Shown one piece after another: positions 34,459 to 45,825 of a stretch of DNA of 64,000 nucleotides. The notes beneath the pieces were generated by a model. It had not been told where the DNA came from. It saw nothing but the letters and a program-made list of their open reading frames with translations, and did no database searches. Positions within the stretch are counted from its first letter, which is position 1; every line of letters begins with the position of its first letter. The stretch lies in NCBI GenBank assembly GCA_015178975.1, contig WHVD01000048.1:62001-126000 (forward strand), read 5' to 3'. Both the position numbers and the translations under genes were made by a program. The DNA comes from Hysterangium stoloniferum (taxonomy: Eukaryota; Basidiomycota; Agaricomycetes; Hysterangiales; Hysterangiaceae).

Positions 34459-36878
34459 ACAATCTCCCTTTCAACAAAATCCTCATGAGATATAGAAATG
34501 TATACTTCCCCATGCTGGAGTTCCTCATCTCTGGGTGGCCTCTCAATTATTTTGTGATTTTCAGGGGTAGCATTATAAGTGGGAATGAAAATTGATTCGC
34601 TTTGGACATTATATACTCGTGTTCCTGTACTTAGTCCATAAACCGCCTCATATAGTCTTTGCTCCTCCGCTTCCTCTGACAGATTCTGCCTGGAGCATAG
34701 ATTCAACGAGACATAGTGAGCCATTTTACCTGAGTGAGGACAGTCAATTTTGAAGTGTTCTGCACTCCCACAAATCCAACACTCCTTGGGGGGTCTAGTG
34801 CTACTCCTTTTGTCGCTCCTCTCGAAGAAGAGCTTCCCGTGTTGTTTCCCTCGCGTAGGGTCGGTCCTTCCTGCTCTGGAAGTCTTCGTCATGCCCTTGT
34901 CATCTACTTCGCTGGCGAGGACCTGATGAGGGTGGATGGAATTGGGGGAAGTTGGGGTATGCTCCGGGGTTTCTATTTCTAATTCGTTTTTTTCCGCGAC
35001 CATGACCTGAGGTCTAATGGGGCGAAATCTATCTCTATGTGTCTGATTCCAAGCATTAATTAGAGCTTCCTGTAAGTTATTGGCATGTGCTTGGAGGCTC
35101 ATGACGTCCTCGATGGCTTGCCCTTGTATTAAGTATAACCATTCCGTGGGCAGGGTAAGTATCAACTGGCAAGTCTCCTCTTCCTTTTCTTGGTAGAATC
35201 CGTATAGAAATCTGTAGAGCTTAACTCTTCTTTGAATATATTGCATGGGGTTTCACGGTCGTGGTGGGGCTGGCGAAACCTCATTTCTTCCCATTCTAAG
35301 GACAAGGATTCACGCCATCGTGTACCCAATAACCCTTCGACTATGCTCCAAAGGAAGGACCTGTGTGATCGACTGAATTCAGTGTGGTGCTCATGATCCA
35401 AAGTAGCCCACCAGACTTTCGTGTTTCTTTTGAGTCGTCTGGGAAGAGCAATGCCTAGGATCATTGTCATGGATTCTGAGATTTCCGACAAACTCATAAT
35501 GTCCATTATATAGTCCAGTGCCTTAGATTGCGAGCCGTCATATTCTGGGAGATCTGACCATTTGATTTTGAGATCGTTGGTGTTCAAGGTCAGCTTCCCA
35601 GTGTCGGTCTCAGGAGCGGCGCTCCTAGTGTTCTTATTAGCACCTGTTGGGCCTCCTGGGTTTCTCGGGTTTCGCCTTCTCTCGTCCCAGTCTCTTCTGT
35701 GGTCTGAATCACTGGATCCATCAGAAGAATCTCTGGGCAGTCCTCCTGGGGGAAAGAAGGGGGCCCATGAAATTGGCAAAGGTGGGAGAGTGTTGTTCGG
35801 GTAAGAAGTTCCCCTCCTGGGTATTTGTCCAGTGATTCCTTCAATGAAGGTGGTAGCAAAGGAAGAACGGTTTCGATTTGCGACGGATCTAATAGGGACG
35901 TTGGAGTGACTAACCATTGTAAATGGGGAAGCTACTTCAGACCTGAAAGCAACTCGGCGGCGGAGGGTATCTGGCTCTTCTTTCCTTTGTGGTCTGTCTG
36001 AAGTTCCTGGTCCACAGTCGTCCTGGGGTGATACACCGAGAGTCTTGCTTCTGCTGGTCAGAAGGATGGGTGCAATAGATTTCTCGTGAAGTCTTCCCAA
36101 GATCTTCTCCCTCGTATCCTGGGGAAAACTCTCGAGGATAGATTTACGGTTGAGAGAGCGCAGAAAGCTAGTGCCGGGGGATCCTTGGAGATCTCGAATG
36201 AAGGTTTCAGACATGTGAGCCAGGGAAGCGGGTACTTGGGTACTATCATCATATGAGTGGAGAACTTCCATGAACAACTTTTCTCATTTCTCACGACAGC
36301 GAATGAGCCTATGTCACAGGCTGTGGTAGGCGAATGGGAGGTTCGAAGAGGCTTCATATAGGATCTTTCCAGTGTACGCATATAAAGATACCGGTAATCC
36401 ACCTTAGGTACTGTTCCACCCCGATCTAGGATCATGTGTAAGATCTGTAACGTGTCATCGTGCATGGCCACTAGGTCAAGAATCCGTTCGAATAATGCCA
36501 GCCTTATACATCCCCTTCCGGTGACGTCAAGAGTTGCTCCGCCAGCTGATCTAGAGTACCAGTTTGGGAAAAGAAAGAATCGGTGATCACAATGCTATTC
36601 AACCTGCCTAACCAGATGGATACCTCTTTAGGCATGTTGGGGTATCTGTCTAAGTAGTCCGCAGCTACTGCATCAACTTCCTTCTCTTCAATTTGTTCCG
36701 AGTAGCATTTGTCCCACTTGTCATTTGCTGGCTCAGCGAAATATACCTGACCCCTAAAGGGATTCTGCAGCATTACTTGAGGTGGTGGAAATTTTAGACC
36801 AGTGTTGTTTCTGTTCGCTCGAGCGGTAAGGAGTCTGAGAGTTTCTGACGACTTAAAATAAGAGTTATCCTTGCTCAT
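34320..36878 (-). pseudogene. element B gag
   Basis: ATG at 36878 (MSKDNSYFKSSETLRLL) opens a frame of 124 codons. Further gag sequence continues in other frames to 34320 with breaks near 36500, 36280 and 35245. It includes the core KIKWSDLPEYDGSQSKALDY and a good zinc knuckle CWICGSAEHFKIDC (CX2CX4HX4C, near 34740-34780). The final frame overlaps the start of pol by 139 bases, so pol was probably reached by frameshifting. Confidence 0.8.
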
Positions 36879-37134
36879 TCCAGCAGAAGACTTGCGGGAG
36901 GCACGTGTTCACCTTGTGAAGGCTCCAAAACGGTATCGGCTTCTTGAGTCATTAGAGATGACTTTCGTGTCGTGACATTACTGGGTAGCCCTAAGCTGGG
37001 ATATTCCTTTCTAGTCCGAGGGGCACCTACAGGTGTAGGGATTCAAGTGGTTCCGCCACTGGTTAAGGTCATAATACTACTAGCTGATTGTTCGTGCAGA
37101 TCGCAGTGAATGAGGGTCCGGCCTGGATCACCAC

Positions 37135-37791
37135 TGTAAAGGGTCGAGTAGTTTACCACTCAATAAACGATTGTTATCGACTAGTGATAGTACAAAATAC
37201 AATTGACTAGTAGTTAAGATGTAGATTACGATCGACCCTTAAGGTATGATCGGTAGATAATGATTACAAGGGTGGATCGACCTTACAGTACGATTCGATT
37301 GTGTAGCTAGCTGGGTTGATGACTGAGTAGATAAGAGAAGGTATATATGGCGCGAAAGAGATAGAATATCCTAAGAAAGTGAGTTACGATGGATATTCTT
37401 ACTGCGCTAGGCAAGGGCTTGAAGTCGAGTTGAATAATAGTAACTGACTTCGACTGTTTCAGTGTGAAGTGTAGTTACTGTAATTCTATGAAGAGAAATA
37501 GAGTAGAGGTTTGTTTTAGACAAGACCCCAAACCAGTACTTGTGTGTGCAGGTGATGGTTGTCGGGGTTGAAAGGTGTCTGAGTTTTATCGTGTGACCAC
37601 TACTGTGACATATGCATACTTCTTGTGGGCGAGAGCACCCACAAGCATACATGGACTCTCAAACCAATAAAATAGTATTTATGAGCGATAAAGAGAGAAA
37701 TAAAAATATAAAACGAATAGCATTATAAAGCAGCTTAAGGTCTAAGGCTTAAAGCCTTTAGTCGCGCCTCCTATGTGACCTATCCTTCACA
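37135..37791 (-). repeat. 5' LTR of element B
   Basis: 657 bp, near-identical to 25149-25806. Small differences include loss of GACATAATAG… near 37710 and a gain of TGTGACC near 37774. Just inside it on the minus strand, GTGGTGATCCAGGCCGGACC could serve as a tRNA primer-binding site (TGG two bases in). Confidence 0.93.
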
Positions 37792-37796
37792 CCACC

Positions 37797-39096
37797 AGCC
37801 TCCACCTCAGGATTCTCCAGTACAAACATGACCATCCACTCTTGGGACATTTTGGGTTCAACAAAACCCTATCAATAATAAGAAGAGAATATACTTGGTC
37901 CAGACTCCGAGGATTCGTTAAGCACTATTGTAAATCTTGCATTACTTGTCCATACTCCAAATTACAGTGTCACAAGCCATACAGCCTTTTGAAACAACTC
38001 CTGGTACTGGAATACCTGTGGAATTCCATCTCTATGGATTTCATTGAACACCTACTGGACTCTGAAGGCTTTTCCGCCATTCTAGTCATTGTTGACAGAT
38101 TCTCAAAACAAGGTATATTAATTCCCACACATGATACCATCACATCTGTGCAGTTAGCAGAACTTTTTATTATCAATGTATTTTCCAAGCACAGAGTTCT
38201 GTCCCATGTAACTTCCAATTGAGGATCAGAGTTCGTATCTCACTTCTTTAGATCCCTTGGGAAATCCTTGGACATGAAATTACACTTCATGTCTGGACAT
38301 CACCTGGAAGGTGATGGACAAACTGAGTGTGTCAATCAGACATTGGAACAATATCTCTGTAGACAATTGGAAATCCCTGTTACCATTTGCAGAATTTGCT
38401 TACAACAATGCACCTTCAGCCACTACTGGCATTTCCCCATTCTTTGCAAATAAAGGATACAATCCAAATATTACAGTACACCCAGAATGAAATCTTGCCT
38501 CCACCCATGCTCAAGAGTTTGTCATGGACCTCCATGAGCTCCACGAGGAACTCCAGACCGCAATAATGTCTGCCCAAGAGCAATATCAGCATTCAGTGGA
38601 CAAACACTGGATTCTGCCACCCAACTTCAAAGTTGGTGATGATGCTTTTGTCAAAGCTCAATTCTTCCAGACTACCCATCCATCAAAGAAACTTGCTGAA
38701 AAATATTTAGGTCCATTTGAAATAATAGCACAAGTAGGTTCAGTCTCATGGACCCTACAGCTTCCAGATAGCATGCACACAGTACATCTGGTATTTCATG
38801 TTTCTATGTTAGAACCTTGTACTGCTAACACTATCCCAGATTGTGTGCAATCTCTGCCTCCTCTGGTCATCATTGACGGAGAACCCAAGTTTGAAATCTC
38901 ACAAATTTTAGATTCAAAAATTGATAAGTGTCGATGCACTTGTAAACTGCTTTACTTCGTCAAGTGGGTGGGTTACAAGGGTACTGATGAAGAGACTTCA
39001 TGGATTTTGGCCATGGAACTCGGTAATGCCACGGAAATTGTTACTGAATTTCACACAGCTTACCCACTCAAACCTGGACCACTATCTTCTCTCTGA
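37797..39096 (+). pseudogene. element A pol, second part (integrase and chromodomain)
   Basis: Picks up exactly where B interrupted: HFGFNKTLSIIRREYTW, CKSCITCPYSK (zinc part), SMDFIEHLLDSEGFSAILVI (first Asp), then a stop where the second Asp block begins (TSN-stop-GSEF), GDGQTECVNQTLEQ (Glu) and the C-terminal LPDSMHTVHLVFHVSMLEPC. The chromodomain is at about 38880-39060 (FEISQILDSKIDKCRCTCKL, FVKWVGYKGTDEETSWILA). A deletion around 38350-38520 and several stops make it non-functional. Elements C, D and E encode the same C-terminal sequence with few changes. Confidence 0.88.
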
Positions 39097-39284
39097 CTGC
39101 ACTCTGCAGACCCCGTGTTACATTGGATTCATTTTCATTCTTCCCTGTCACCCTATGTCTCTCTCTGCTTTTACAGGTTTCTGACATGTCTCTCAAGCCC
39201 TAGTGGATCTTCCTGTGGACGTTTTATGCTTTTCACACTTTACTTTTATTTTCAAAAAAAAAAAAACTATTAATTTTATTATTT

Positions 39285-40853
39285 TCAATCTACATTTATG
39301 GGGCTATGTTTTTGCCCAACTTCAGCAATCTCCTGTGGGAGCTCTGCTATCTCCACAGGAACCCCATCCTCATCTGAGCTGGGCTCCTTGGAACTCCTGA
39401 TTTGTGGTTCCACATACACATACACATATTCACCATACTCTGCCAGGAATGTCCAGAACTCCTCATGGAGTCCCATGAGATTCTTAGCCACAACCCACTT
39501 GTGAGGAGTATGCTTTTACCACAGTTCATTATGGTAAAACACTCCTTTTATTTTATTCATATTTTACACATTTTATTCATATTTTTCTATCCTTTATATT
39601 CTTCGAATATTGCACCATTTTATTAGTTTGAAGCTTTGTGTATACTTGTGGGTGCACTCGGCACCAAATGAAACTCAGACACTTTTTACCCCGCAACCAC
39701 AACTTACACAGACACCCAGTTAGTGTCCCATAAGTTGTGATTGGGGTATCGTCTCGACCATTACATACGGGCTTCAACCATCCACGCAATCAGAGTTTTG
39801 AACTGTACCAGTTGAAACTCCATTTATATATCAAATCCGCGTGGACTACATCTGCGCTACTCTACCATTCAACTCTCTCGTTACTCTTTCTACACTGGAG
39901 CAGTCACTTGGAATCGCACTTGACAGTCAATTCTCTTTACTCGTTTTAGCTCTCTACCTTACTTTAGATAGCTACTTCACTCAATCGTATTGAACTAAGT
40001 AGTCAATACTTATTTGGCCTGTATTAGACTTAGACAGTCAATACATCTACATATCATACCTAAACGGTCGATATTCTTCATATATAGAACAGTTAGAACT
40101 TCCACCACTCTTCACACCACTGAACCTGGTTGCTATTCTCAAGCAACTCATTTTGGGCCTCTATGCCATCAGCTATCTGCACCAACACCTCCTCCAAGCC
40201 CGTGGGCCCACTTGCTTCCCATGCCACAGACCCCATGGGCTCGTGGACAAGTGAGCACCTCGCTTTGAGGTGTACACACTGTCAACAGCCCGGTCCCCAC
40301 CTCGATTTCCAATGGCAGTCAGTGTTCTGGTCATTACAACCAGAGCACTGCAGATTGTTCTTCACTTGTAGGCAGATTGGAGCCACTTTCCTTGCTTTCT
40401 GTTGACATGGTTGGTCCCCGGAATACCCACGGACCCGAGACTTACCTTTTTGGGGCTCTCTGGCTCCCCCTCAGACTCTGATTCAACCTCTACCACTTTG
40501 CACTAACAAGGAAAGTCAGTAAACACAAACCATGCAAATATTGGGGCTTATCTTTCCTGTGGCTCCCGCAGCCTTGTCCACAGCTGCCTTGGCTTGCTCC
40601 ATGGTGACCTGTGCAGCCTCCTCCTCATCCACTTCCTCTGCTCCTCAGCCTCTTGCTCTGCAACCAGTGCCACCTGGTATTCCCTATCCAGTGCCTCCTC
40701 GGCATCCTTGGCCTTTTTCTCTGCCTCCTCATTTTTGGTGCTGCTCCTCCCACTGCACCAGGATTTGGGCAGCAGTGAGCAGAGCCTGATATTGGGAGCC
40801 CATGGAGGCCTGGCAGTTGGCACTGGTTTACATGGCATTGGTTTGGGATCCAT
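39285..40853 (-). pseudogene. antisense accessory gene of element A (coiled coil plus Cys-rich domain), split by a solo LTR
   Basis: Runs opposite to element A. From 40853 leftward: a charged helix (STKNEEAEKKAKDAEEALDR, AEQEAEEQRKWMRRR); intron 1 at 40551-40503 (donor mutated to AT, TTTACTGAC branch, TTAG acceptor); an acidic linker ending GEPESPKK; intron 2 at 40445-40399 (GTAAGT…AACAG); then CSGCNDQNTDCHWKSRWGPG, C, stop, QC, which is the CxxC-x6-C-HWK…C…C finger with one stop. The solo LTR 39500-40116 follows, and the acidic C-terminal part continues at 39491-39285. Homologous genes occur in C, D and E. Function unknown; nucleic-acid binding is a guess from the Cys pattern. Confidence 0.6.
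39500..40116 (+). repeat. solo LTR (related to element B family)
   Basis: 617 bp, TGTGAGGAGTATGC…CCACCACTCTTCACA, flanked by a perfect CCACT target duplication (39495-39499 and 40117-40121). Its interior (TTTTATTAGTTTGAAGC, ACTTGTGGGTGC, AAACTCAGACACTTTT) aligns with the element B LTR read on the opposite strand, so it is a diverged relative left by LTR-LTR recombination. Confidence 0.88.
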
Positions 40854-41056
40854 GTGATGATGTGGGTAATAAAGAAGAAATTTTCATTTTTTCTATTTTT
40901 TATATAGGCTTGTTGTGTCTGAACCTTACCTTCCAGATCATTTGACTCTTTGACACATACATGTAACTGACATGACTTTCTGACACATACCCTTAACTGA
41001 CAAAACCTTATCAAGTTCTAGAGCCTCTTTGGGACTTCAGCATAAAGGGAGGGTAC

Positions 41057-41920
41057 TGTTATGACCGGAAAACCCGCCGGACTCCGTGCACTAACTTATA
41101 TGCACCCACACCCTGCACGCACCAGTTATCAGTTTACTGGAATCCCCACCAGACTCCATATGTCAAACCTGTCCATGCTCGACCTTTGTCACTTCATGTA
41201 TCAGTCACCGGAATGCCCACCAGAACCCGCTCCTGTCTATTTCTGACCCTGTCCCACATACCAGTCACCAGACTCCACTTGGAAAACCTGACAGCTCTCT
41301 AACTGAGCCCCATTCCCATTATCATCAAATGACCTGTCATGATTCAGACTCTGTTTCTGCCCCATTCCCTTTATGGTTTAACTACCTGTCATGATTCAGA
41401 CTTTGCTCCGCTCTGTTCCATTTCCAACACCAAATCTGGTGTTTACTTATCTTGTTTCATGTTTGTTAGTTTAGATTTCATTATTACTGGATGGGGTATG
41501 TTATACATTCCACAGTCTATATAGTCTGGCAAGATGTTGTACATACAATCCAGTCAGAAAATCAGCTTAGATTCTCCCCAGTAATCTCAGTATATTTTCT
41601 GCTCTATTCTCCTCTTTGAAACACACCGCTCTTACTCGTCGGAGCCCACAGGCTCTGACCCATCTATCACTCGACCTCCAATTCATCACCTCTCAACCTC
41701 CAACTCATCACCTCTCAACCTCTGCAGACTTCCCGCAGTCGACCCTCCAACGTCTCAACCCACCAACTACTCCTGGACTCCCTGGGATTCCCATCCACCT
41801 GTCTGAAATTGGACGACATGATCTCATGAGGGCACAGCCTATAAGCTGAAGCCAAGTCCTACCAGCTTTCCTGCAGGTTTCTCTGGAAACCCTCCAATAC
41901 GCTCTGCATGCAACTTAATG
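41057..41920 (+). repeat. 3' LTR of element A
   Basis: 864 bp, TGTTATGACCGG…CAACTTAATG; the terminal CA is changed to TG. The AGAAC target duplication follows. The purine tract AAAGGGAGGGTAC precedes it. Confidence 0.9.
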
Positions 41921-41936
41921 AGAACAGATCATCATA

Positions 41937-43543
41937 CAGTGGGTCAAAAAACTGCCCCAATGTTTGTGCATTTTAGAAAGATTGATATTGTGTGAAGGAA
42001 TGACATCAGCAAAAATTCTGAAAAATTCACATGATATACTAGCCCATGTTGGCTATCTACCAACTTAAGAAATCATGTGATTCCAATCAAAACTCATTGC
42101 TCAATAAATCAAACAAAATAATCACTCATTGGGGCAGTTTTTTGACCCTCTATTATTTTACAATCTAATACTTTGTATGACCCCCCTTTGCCTTTAAAAC
42201 TGCCTGTATCCTCCTAGGCATGCTTTCTATTAGCTTCTGACATGTCTCTGGTGGTATTTCAGTCCACTCCTTTGCCACCCTGTCCCATAATTTATGTACT
42301 CCTTTGGGTGATATGTCATATTGTTGGAGTTTGGCCTTGAGGTGTTGCCAGAGGTGTTCAATGGGATTTAGATCAGGGGATTGGGCAGGCCAATTCATAG
42401 GAATGATGTTATTGTCAGATAACCACTGGTCTGCCTTTTTTGAGGTATGTTTTGGATCATTGTCCTGTTGGAAGTACCACTTATCCTCAGCCATCTCCAA
42501 ACTTTCAATGCTCTCCTCCACTCCCTCCTCCAAAATCTCATAATACTGCACTGTATCCATGTTCTTCTGCACCTCTATCAGCTTCCCCACCCCATTCCAG
42601 CCCATACACCCCCAAACCATCAAGTTATTCCCCCCTCCATGTTTGATAGTTGGTGTGGTGGTCCTGTCTGATACTGGTTCCCCTTGTTGCTTCCAAACAT
42701 ATACCTTCCCATCTGACCCAATCCTATTGATTTTTGTCTCATCAGTCCACAACACCCTCTTCCAGTCCTCCATAGTCCAATTTTCATGGTATTGGGCAAA
42801 CTTTAGATGTTGCTGACGATGAGACCCCTTGAATATAGAGACTTTCTTCTTTGTTGCTGACCTAAAGCCAGCTTCCTTCAACACATTCCTAACAGTCTGA
42901 GGAGTGACAGAGGTAGATATGATGGAATTTATAAATTGGGTGGCTTGGACAGCATTGTCAAGCTTCCCAGAGCTGATTTAATGGATAATTGACTGTTTAT
43001 CATAAGGGGAAAGCTTGGAAGAATGGCCACCAGGATGATTTTCCTTATCCCCCTCTACCTCTCTACTGATCCTGCCAATAGTACCTTTCCCAGACCAGTC
43101 CTAGCTTGAATTTGACACTGGGAATACCCCTCATTGAGGAGAAAAATAACAGAAGAATGCTTTTCTGCAGAGATGGATTTCATAGTGGTGGTAAGGAGTC
43201 AAGGAGATGAATGAACAAAGTTCAGCATGCCAAATTGATACAAATAAGGTCACATGACATGTTGATGATTCATATGATCCACTCCTACCTTATACTGGTG
43301 TGTAATATTGAAAATCAGAGAAAATGATAGAGGGTCAAAAAACTGCCCCAATGAGTGATTATTTTGTTTGATTTATTAAGCAATGAGTTTTGATTGGAAT
43401 CACATGATTTCTTAAGTTGGTAGATAGCCAACATGTTCTAGTATATCATGTGAATCTTTCAGAATTTTTGCTGATGTCATTCCTTCACACAGTATCAATC
43501 TTTCTAAAATGCACAAACATTGGGGCAGTTTTTTGACCCACTG
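41937..43543 (-). mobile_element. Tc1-family DNA transposon with 214-bp terminal inverted repeats
   Basis: A 1607-bp element flanked by the TA target dinucleotide on both sides (41935-41936, 43544-43545). The terminal inverted repeats are 41937-42150 and 43330-43543. Each repeat is itself bounded by CAGTGGGTCAAAAAACTGCC at the outer end and the inverted version GGGGCAGTTTTTTGACCCTC at the inner end, so each end looks like a small palindromic element. It lies 11 bp outside element A. Confidence 0.93.
42165..43183 (-). pseudogene. Tc1 transposase (DD34E), nearly full length, with one frameshift and one stop
   Basis: ATG at 43183 (MKSISAEKHSS) opens the DNA-binding part. A one-base deletion occurs in the ARTGLGK region (around 43100) and an in-frame TAA in the following segment (around 42980). 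From 42884 the frame is open for 239 codons to the end. The catalytic triad is visible: WTDETKIN (Asp), FQQDNDPKHTS (Asp) and SPDLNPIEHLW (Glu), with 34 residues between the second Asp and the Glu, so DD34E as in Tc1. The C-terminus LIESMPRRIQAVLKAKGGHT is typical. Overall length (about 340 codons) fits an entire Tc1 transposase, so only two lesions separate it from an intact one. It would cut and paste at TA sites. Confidence 0.88.
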
Positions 43544-43643
43544 TAATAAAAAGTTGACATATCAAAGCATAACCAGATAGTACCAGTATAACTTGACAGG
43601 GGTGTAAATGGGGTTTGATCGCCATGAAGGTATACATCAGTGT

Positions 43644-44110
43644 TGTCACGAACGTACAAACTCAAATTTCGATAATATTCAATTTAATATTTCTTCGACA
43701 TTCCTTCAACTTTCCTTCAACTTTCCGACTTGACTTCCAACTCGACTATTCTTCAACAATCTTGAATATCTTTGACTTGTCTCAGTTTGATGTCATTGAT
43801 GATTTCACTTTGATATCATATTATCATCATAGGTAAATGATATATAGTATATAAGGGCAATGATAGGAATGAAGGAAGTCAGTCAGAAAACCTGTATTAT
43901 ATTATATTATTATTGTATTATATAATTGTCGAACTTTTTCTGAGCCTTTCTTCAACTTATTTATTCGTGAGCCTCTGTGTCCTATCTTTGCCTCATGCTT
44001 TATCAACAGGACAAATTAATACTTCGTCGAATGAGGCATCTTTATTCAATATTGTTGAATATTCTTCGATTGTTTATTCGACTTTATTGAGTAAAATTCG
44101 ATTTGTGACA
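43644..44110 (+). repeat. solo LTR, 467 bp
   Basis: TGTCACGAACG…TTTGTGACA (6-bp inverted ends TGTCAC/GTGACA) flanked by a perfect AGTGT target duplication (43639-43643, 44111-44115). A TATATAAGG-like promoter occurs near 43847. No internal element of this family is in the window. Confidence 0.88.
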
Positions 44111-44169
44111 AGTGTCAGGTGACCAACGGTTTCCAATAGGATGACTTGATCAATTACTAGTAATGTCAG

Positions 44170-45182
44170 TCACCTGTGTATCTTCTATTTCTGACCTAAT
44201 TAGCTTGCCGCATAGCCCCCTGAGCCCCGACCTAGTTAGAATGAATAAGCTGTTTTGCCACACCCTGCTGGATGGTCCTGCACTTCCCAGCTGCTAGACG
44301 AGTCAGCCTTCGCTTGCAATGCTCCACGTGACCTCTAGTTGTACACAACTGTACATAGCTGACATAATGTGTCTCCCTGCACTTTGCTTGTCCCACCTGC
44401 CGCCATTTCATTCCTGGGCTTTGCTTTCCTATCATTTCATGGGAAAGAAGTGCAAATTAGGGCTCTCTTCAAAGGTCTCTGTATCTAGTGTTGGGCCAAA
44501 TGGATGTTTTGTAACTTCTAGGATTACTACTGTGCACATACGTCAGAATGCCGCCAATTTTATTCAAGAACGTCAGGAAAGGTTGAAATGTAAGTAAATT
44601 ACACTTTATTACATATAATAACATAATGAATTTATGATGCCAACATCAAATTGTTTAGAGATATTTCGGGGATTTTGAATGCGGAATATTTGTGTGCTGG
44701 TGTACCACACCCATCATAAATTTATTATGTTATTATATGTAATAAAGTGTAATTTACTTACATTTCAACCTTTCCTGACGTTCTTGAATAAAATTGGCGG
44801 CATTCTGATGTATGTGCACAGTAGTAATCCTAGAAGTTACAAGACATCCATTTGGCCCAACACTAGATACAGAGACCTTTGAAGAGAGCCCTAATTTGCA
44901 CTTCTTTCCCATGAAATGATAGGAAAGCAAAGCCCAGGAATGAAATGGCAGCAGGTGGGACAAGCAAAGTGCAGGGAGATGCATTATGTCAGCTATGTAC
45001 AGTTGTGTACAACTAGAGGTCGCGTGGAGCATTGCAAGTGAAGGCTGACTCGTCTAGCAGCCGGGAAGTGGAGGACCATCCAGCAGGGTGTGGCAAAACA
45101 GCTTATTCATTCTAACTAGGTCGGGGCTCAGGGGGCTATGCGGCAAGCTAATTAGGTCGGAAATAGAAGATACACAGGTGAT
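44170..45182. repeat. large palindrome (two LTR copies head to head), 471-bp arms
   Basis: Left arm about 44169-44639 and right arm about 44712-45182 are near-perfect reverse complements around a 72-bp loop. Both arms show the same 92-codon frame (MLHVTSSCTQ… / MLHATSSCTQ…), which is a by-product of the palindrome, not evidence of a protein. The right arm continues outward to TGTTATGACC at 45248 on the minus strand, which identifies it as the 3' LTR of element C; the left arm is an inverted partial copy of that LTR. Confidence 0.88.
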
Positions 45183-45248
45183 GTCAGTAGACGGTAGTAT
45201 CCTCAGGGACCGTCAGGTTGCAACATGGTTGTGACATGGTCATAACAG
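44712..45248 (-). repeat. 3' LTR of element C (partial)
   Basis: On the minus strand it begins TGTTATGACCATGTCAC, like the LTR start of element A, directly after the polypurine tract AAATGGGGGGATAC (45249-45262). The far end merges into the palindrome loop and cannot be defined. Confidence 0.7.
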
Positions 45249-45567
45249 TATCCCCCCATTTGGCCAAAATTCGAAGGAGGCTGAAATCTAGATCTTGTAT
45301 GTAAACTTGTCAGGTATGGGTGGTGTGTCAAAACATCATGTGACCTGGTAAAAATTTACATATAAACATTTGAGGGGTGCTGGCACTTAAATTTTCAACT
45401 TTTTGCCTTCAACCACAATGACAATGGGTTTGGGATTGAAACCCTTCCCATTCAGGCCGACCGTCGCCCCCTTATCAGATCTGAGTGGACCCCCGAACAT
45501 GCAAGAGTGTCGATGACTTCTTGAAGAGAAGAGAAGGCGTGCAAGGAGGAGGAATGCAAGGAGAGGG

Positions 45568-45780
45568 AATGTTGAAATATATAGTCCCTAAGAAGAGCTC
45601 AGTCTCGTATAAGTATAATGGACTCATATATACCTAAGAAGAGCTATTGTATACAGTAAGTGCATATACTAAGAGAGAAAGGATCGTTCTGTGCTCACCT
45701 CAGTCTCGTATAAGTATAATGGACTGAGGTTAAGCTATGTAGGTTATCCCTTTATATATTCTACATAAACAAAAGGACCA
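45568..45780 (-). repeat. copia LTR-like fragment
   Basis: AGCTCAGTCTCGTATAAGT and CACCTCAGTCTCGTATAAGT, each followed by ATAATGGACT, match the reverse complement of the paired motifs in the copia LTRs at 56.7 and 58.1 kb. No target duplication was found. Confidence 0.45.
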
Positions 45781-45825
45781 TGTGCTCATATGTGAGACAT
45801 GTGGATGAGTGGAGCCTGATCGTGA

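Larger units (their letters stand above)
25149..37791 (-). mobile_element. chromovirus element B, 12.6 kb, nested in element A
   Basis: LTRs 25149-25806 and 37135-37791 (658 and 657 bp, nearly identical) flank the element, with the CCACC target duplication on both sides (25144-25148 and 37792-37796). It is transcribed leftward. A polypurine tract (complement of CCCCCCCAGTTCAG at 25810-25823) adjoins the left LTR. In transcription order: gag, protease, RT, RNase H, integrase, chromodomain, a roughly 1.5-kb non-coding part, then an accessory ORF. The high LTR similarity suggests it is younger than its host A. Stops and a damaged RT site make it inactive. Confidence 0.93.
21689..41920 (+). mobile_element. 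Ty3/gypsy element A (chromovirus), 20.2 kb including nested insertions
   Basis: Bounded by the 5-bp target duplication AGAAC (21684-21688 and 41921-41925). The 5' LTR is 21689-22441 and the 3' LTR 41057-41920. Inside, in order, are gag, RT, RNase H, integrase and chromodomain, then a downstream region with an antisense gene, then a polypurine tract (AAAGGGAGGGTAC) before the 3' LTR. Two insertions break it: element B (25149-37791) and a solo LTR (39500-40116). Without them the element is about 7.0 kb. Stops, a protease deletion and the insertions make it inactive. Confidence 0.9.

Noticed and set aside
44319..45032. Mirror 92-codon frames on opposite strands
   Set aside because: They are the two arms of the LTR palindrome; similarity is due to DNA duplication, not independent protein conservation.
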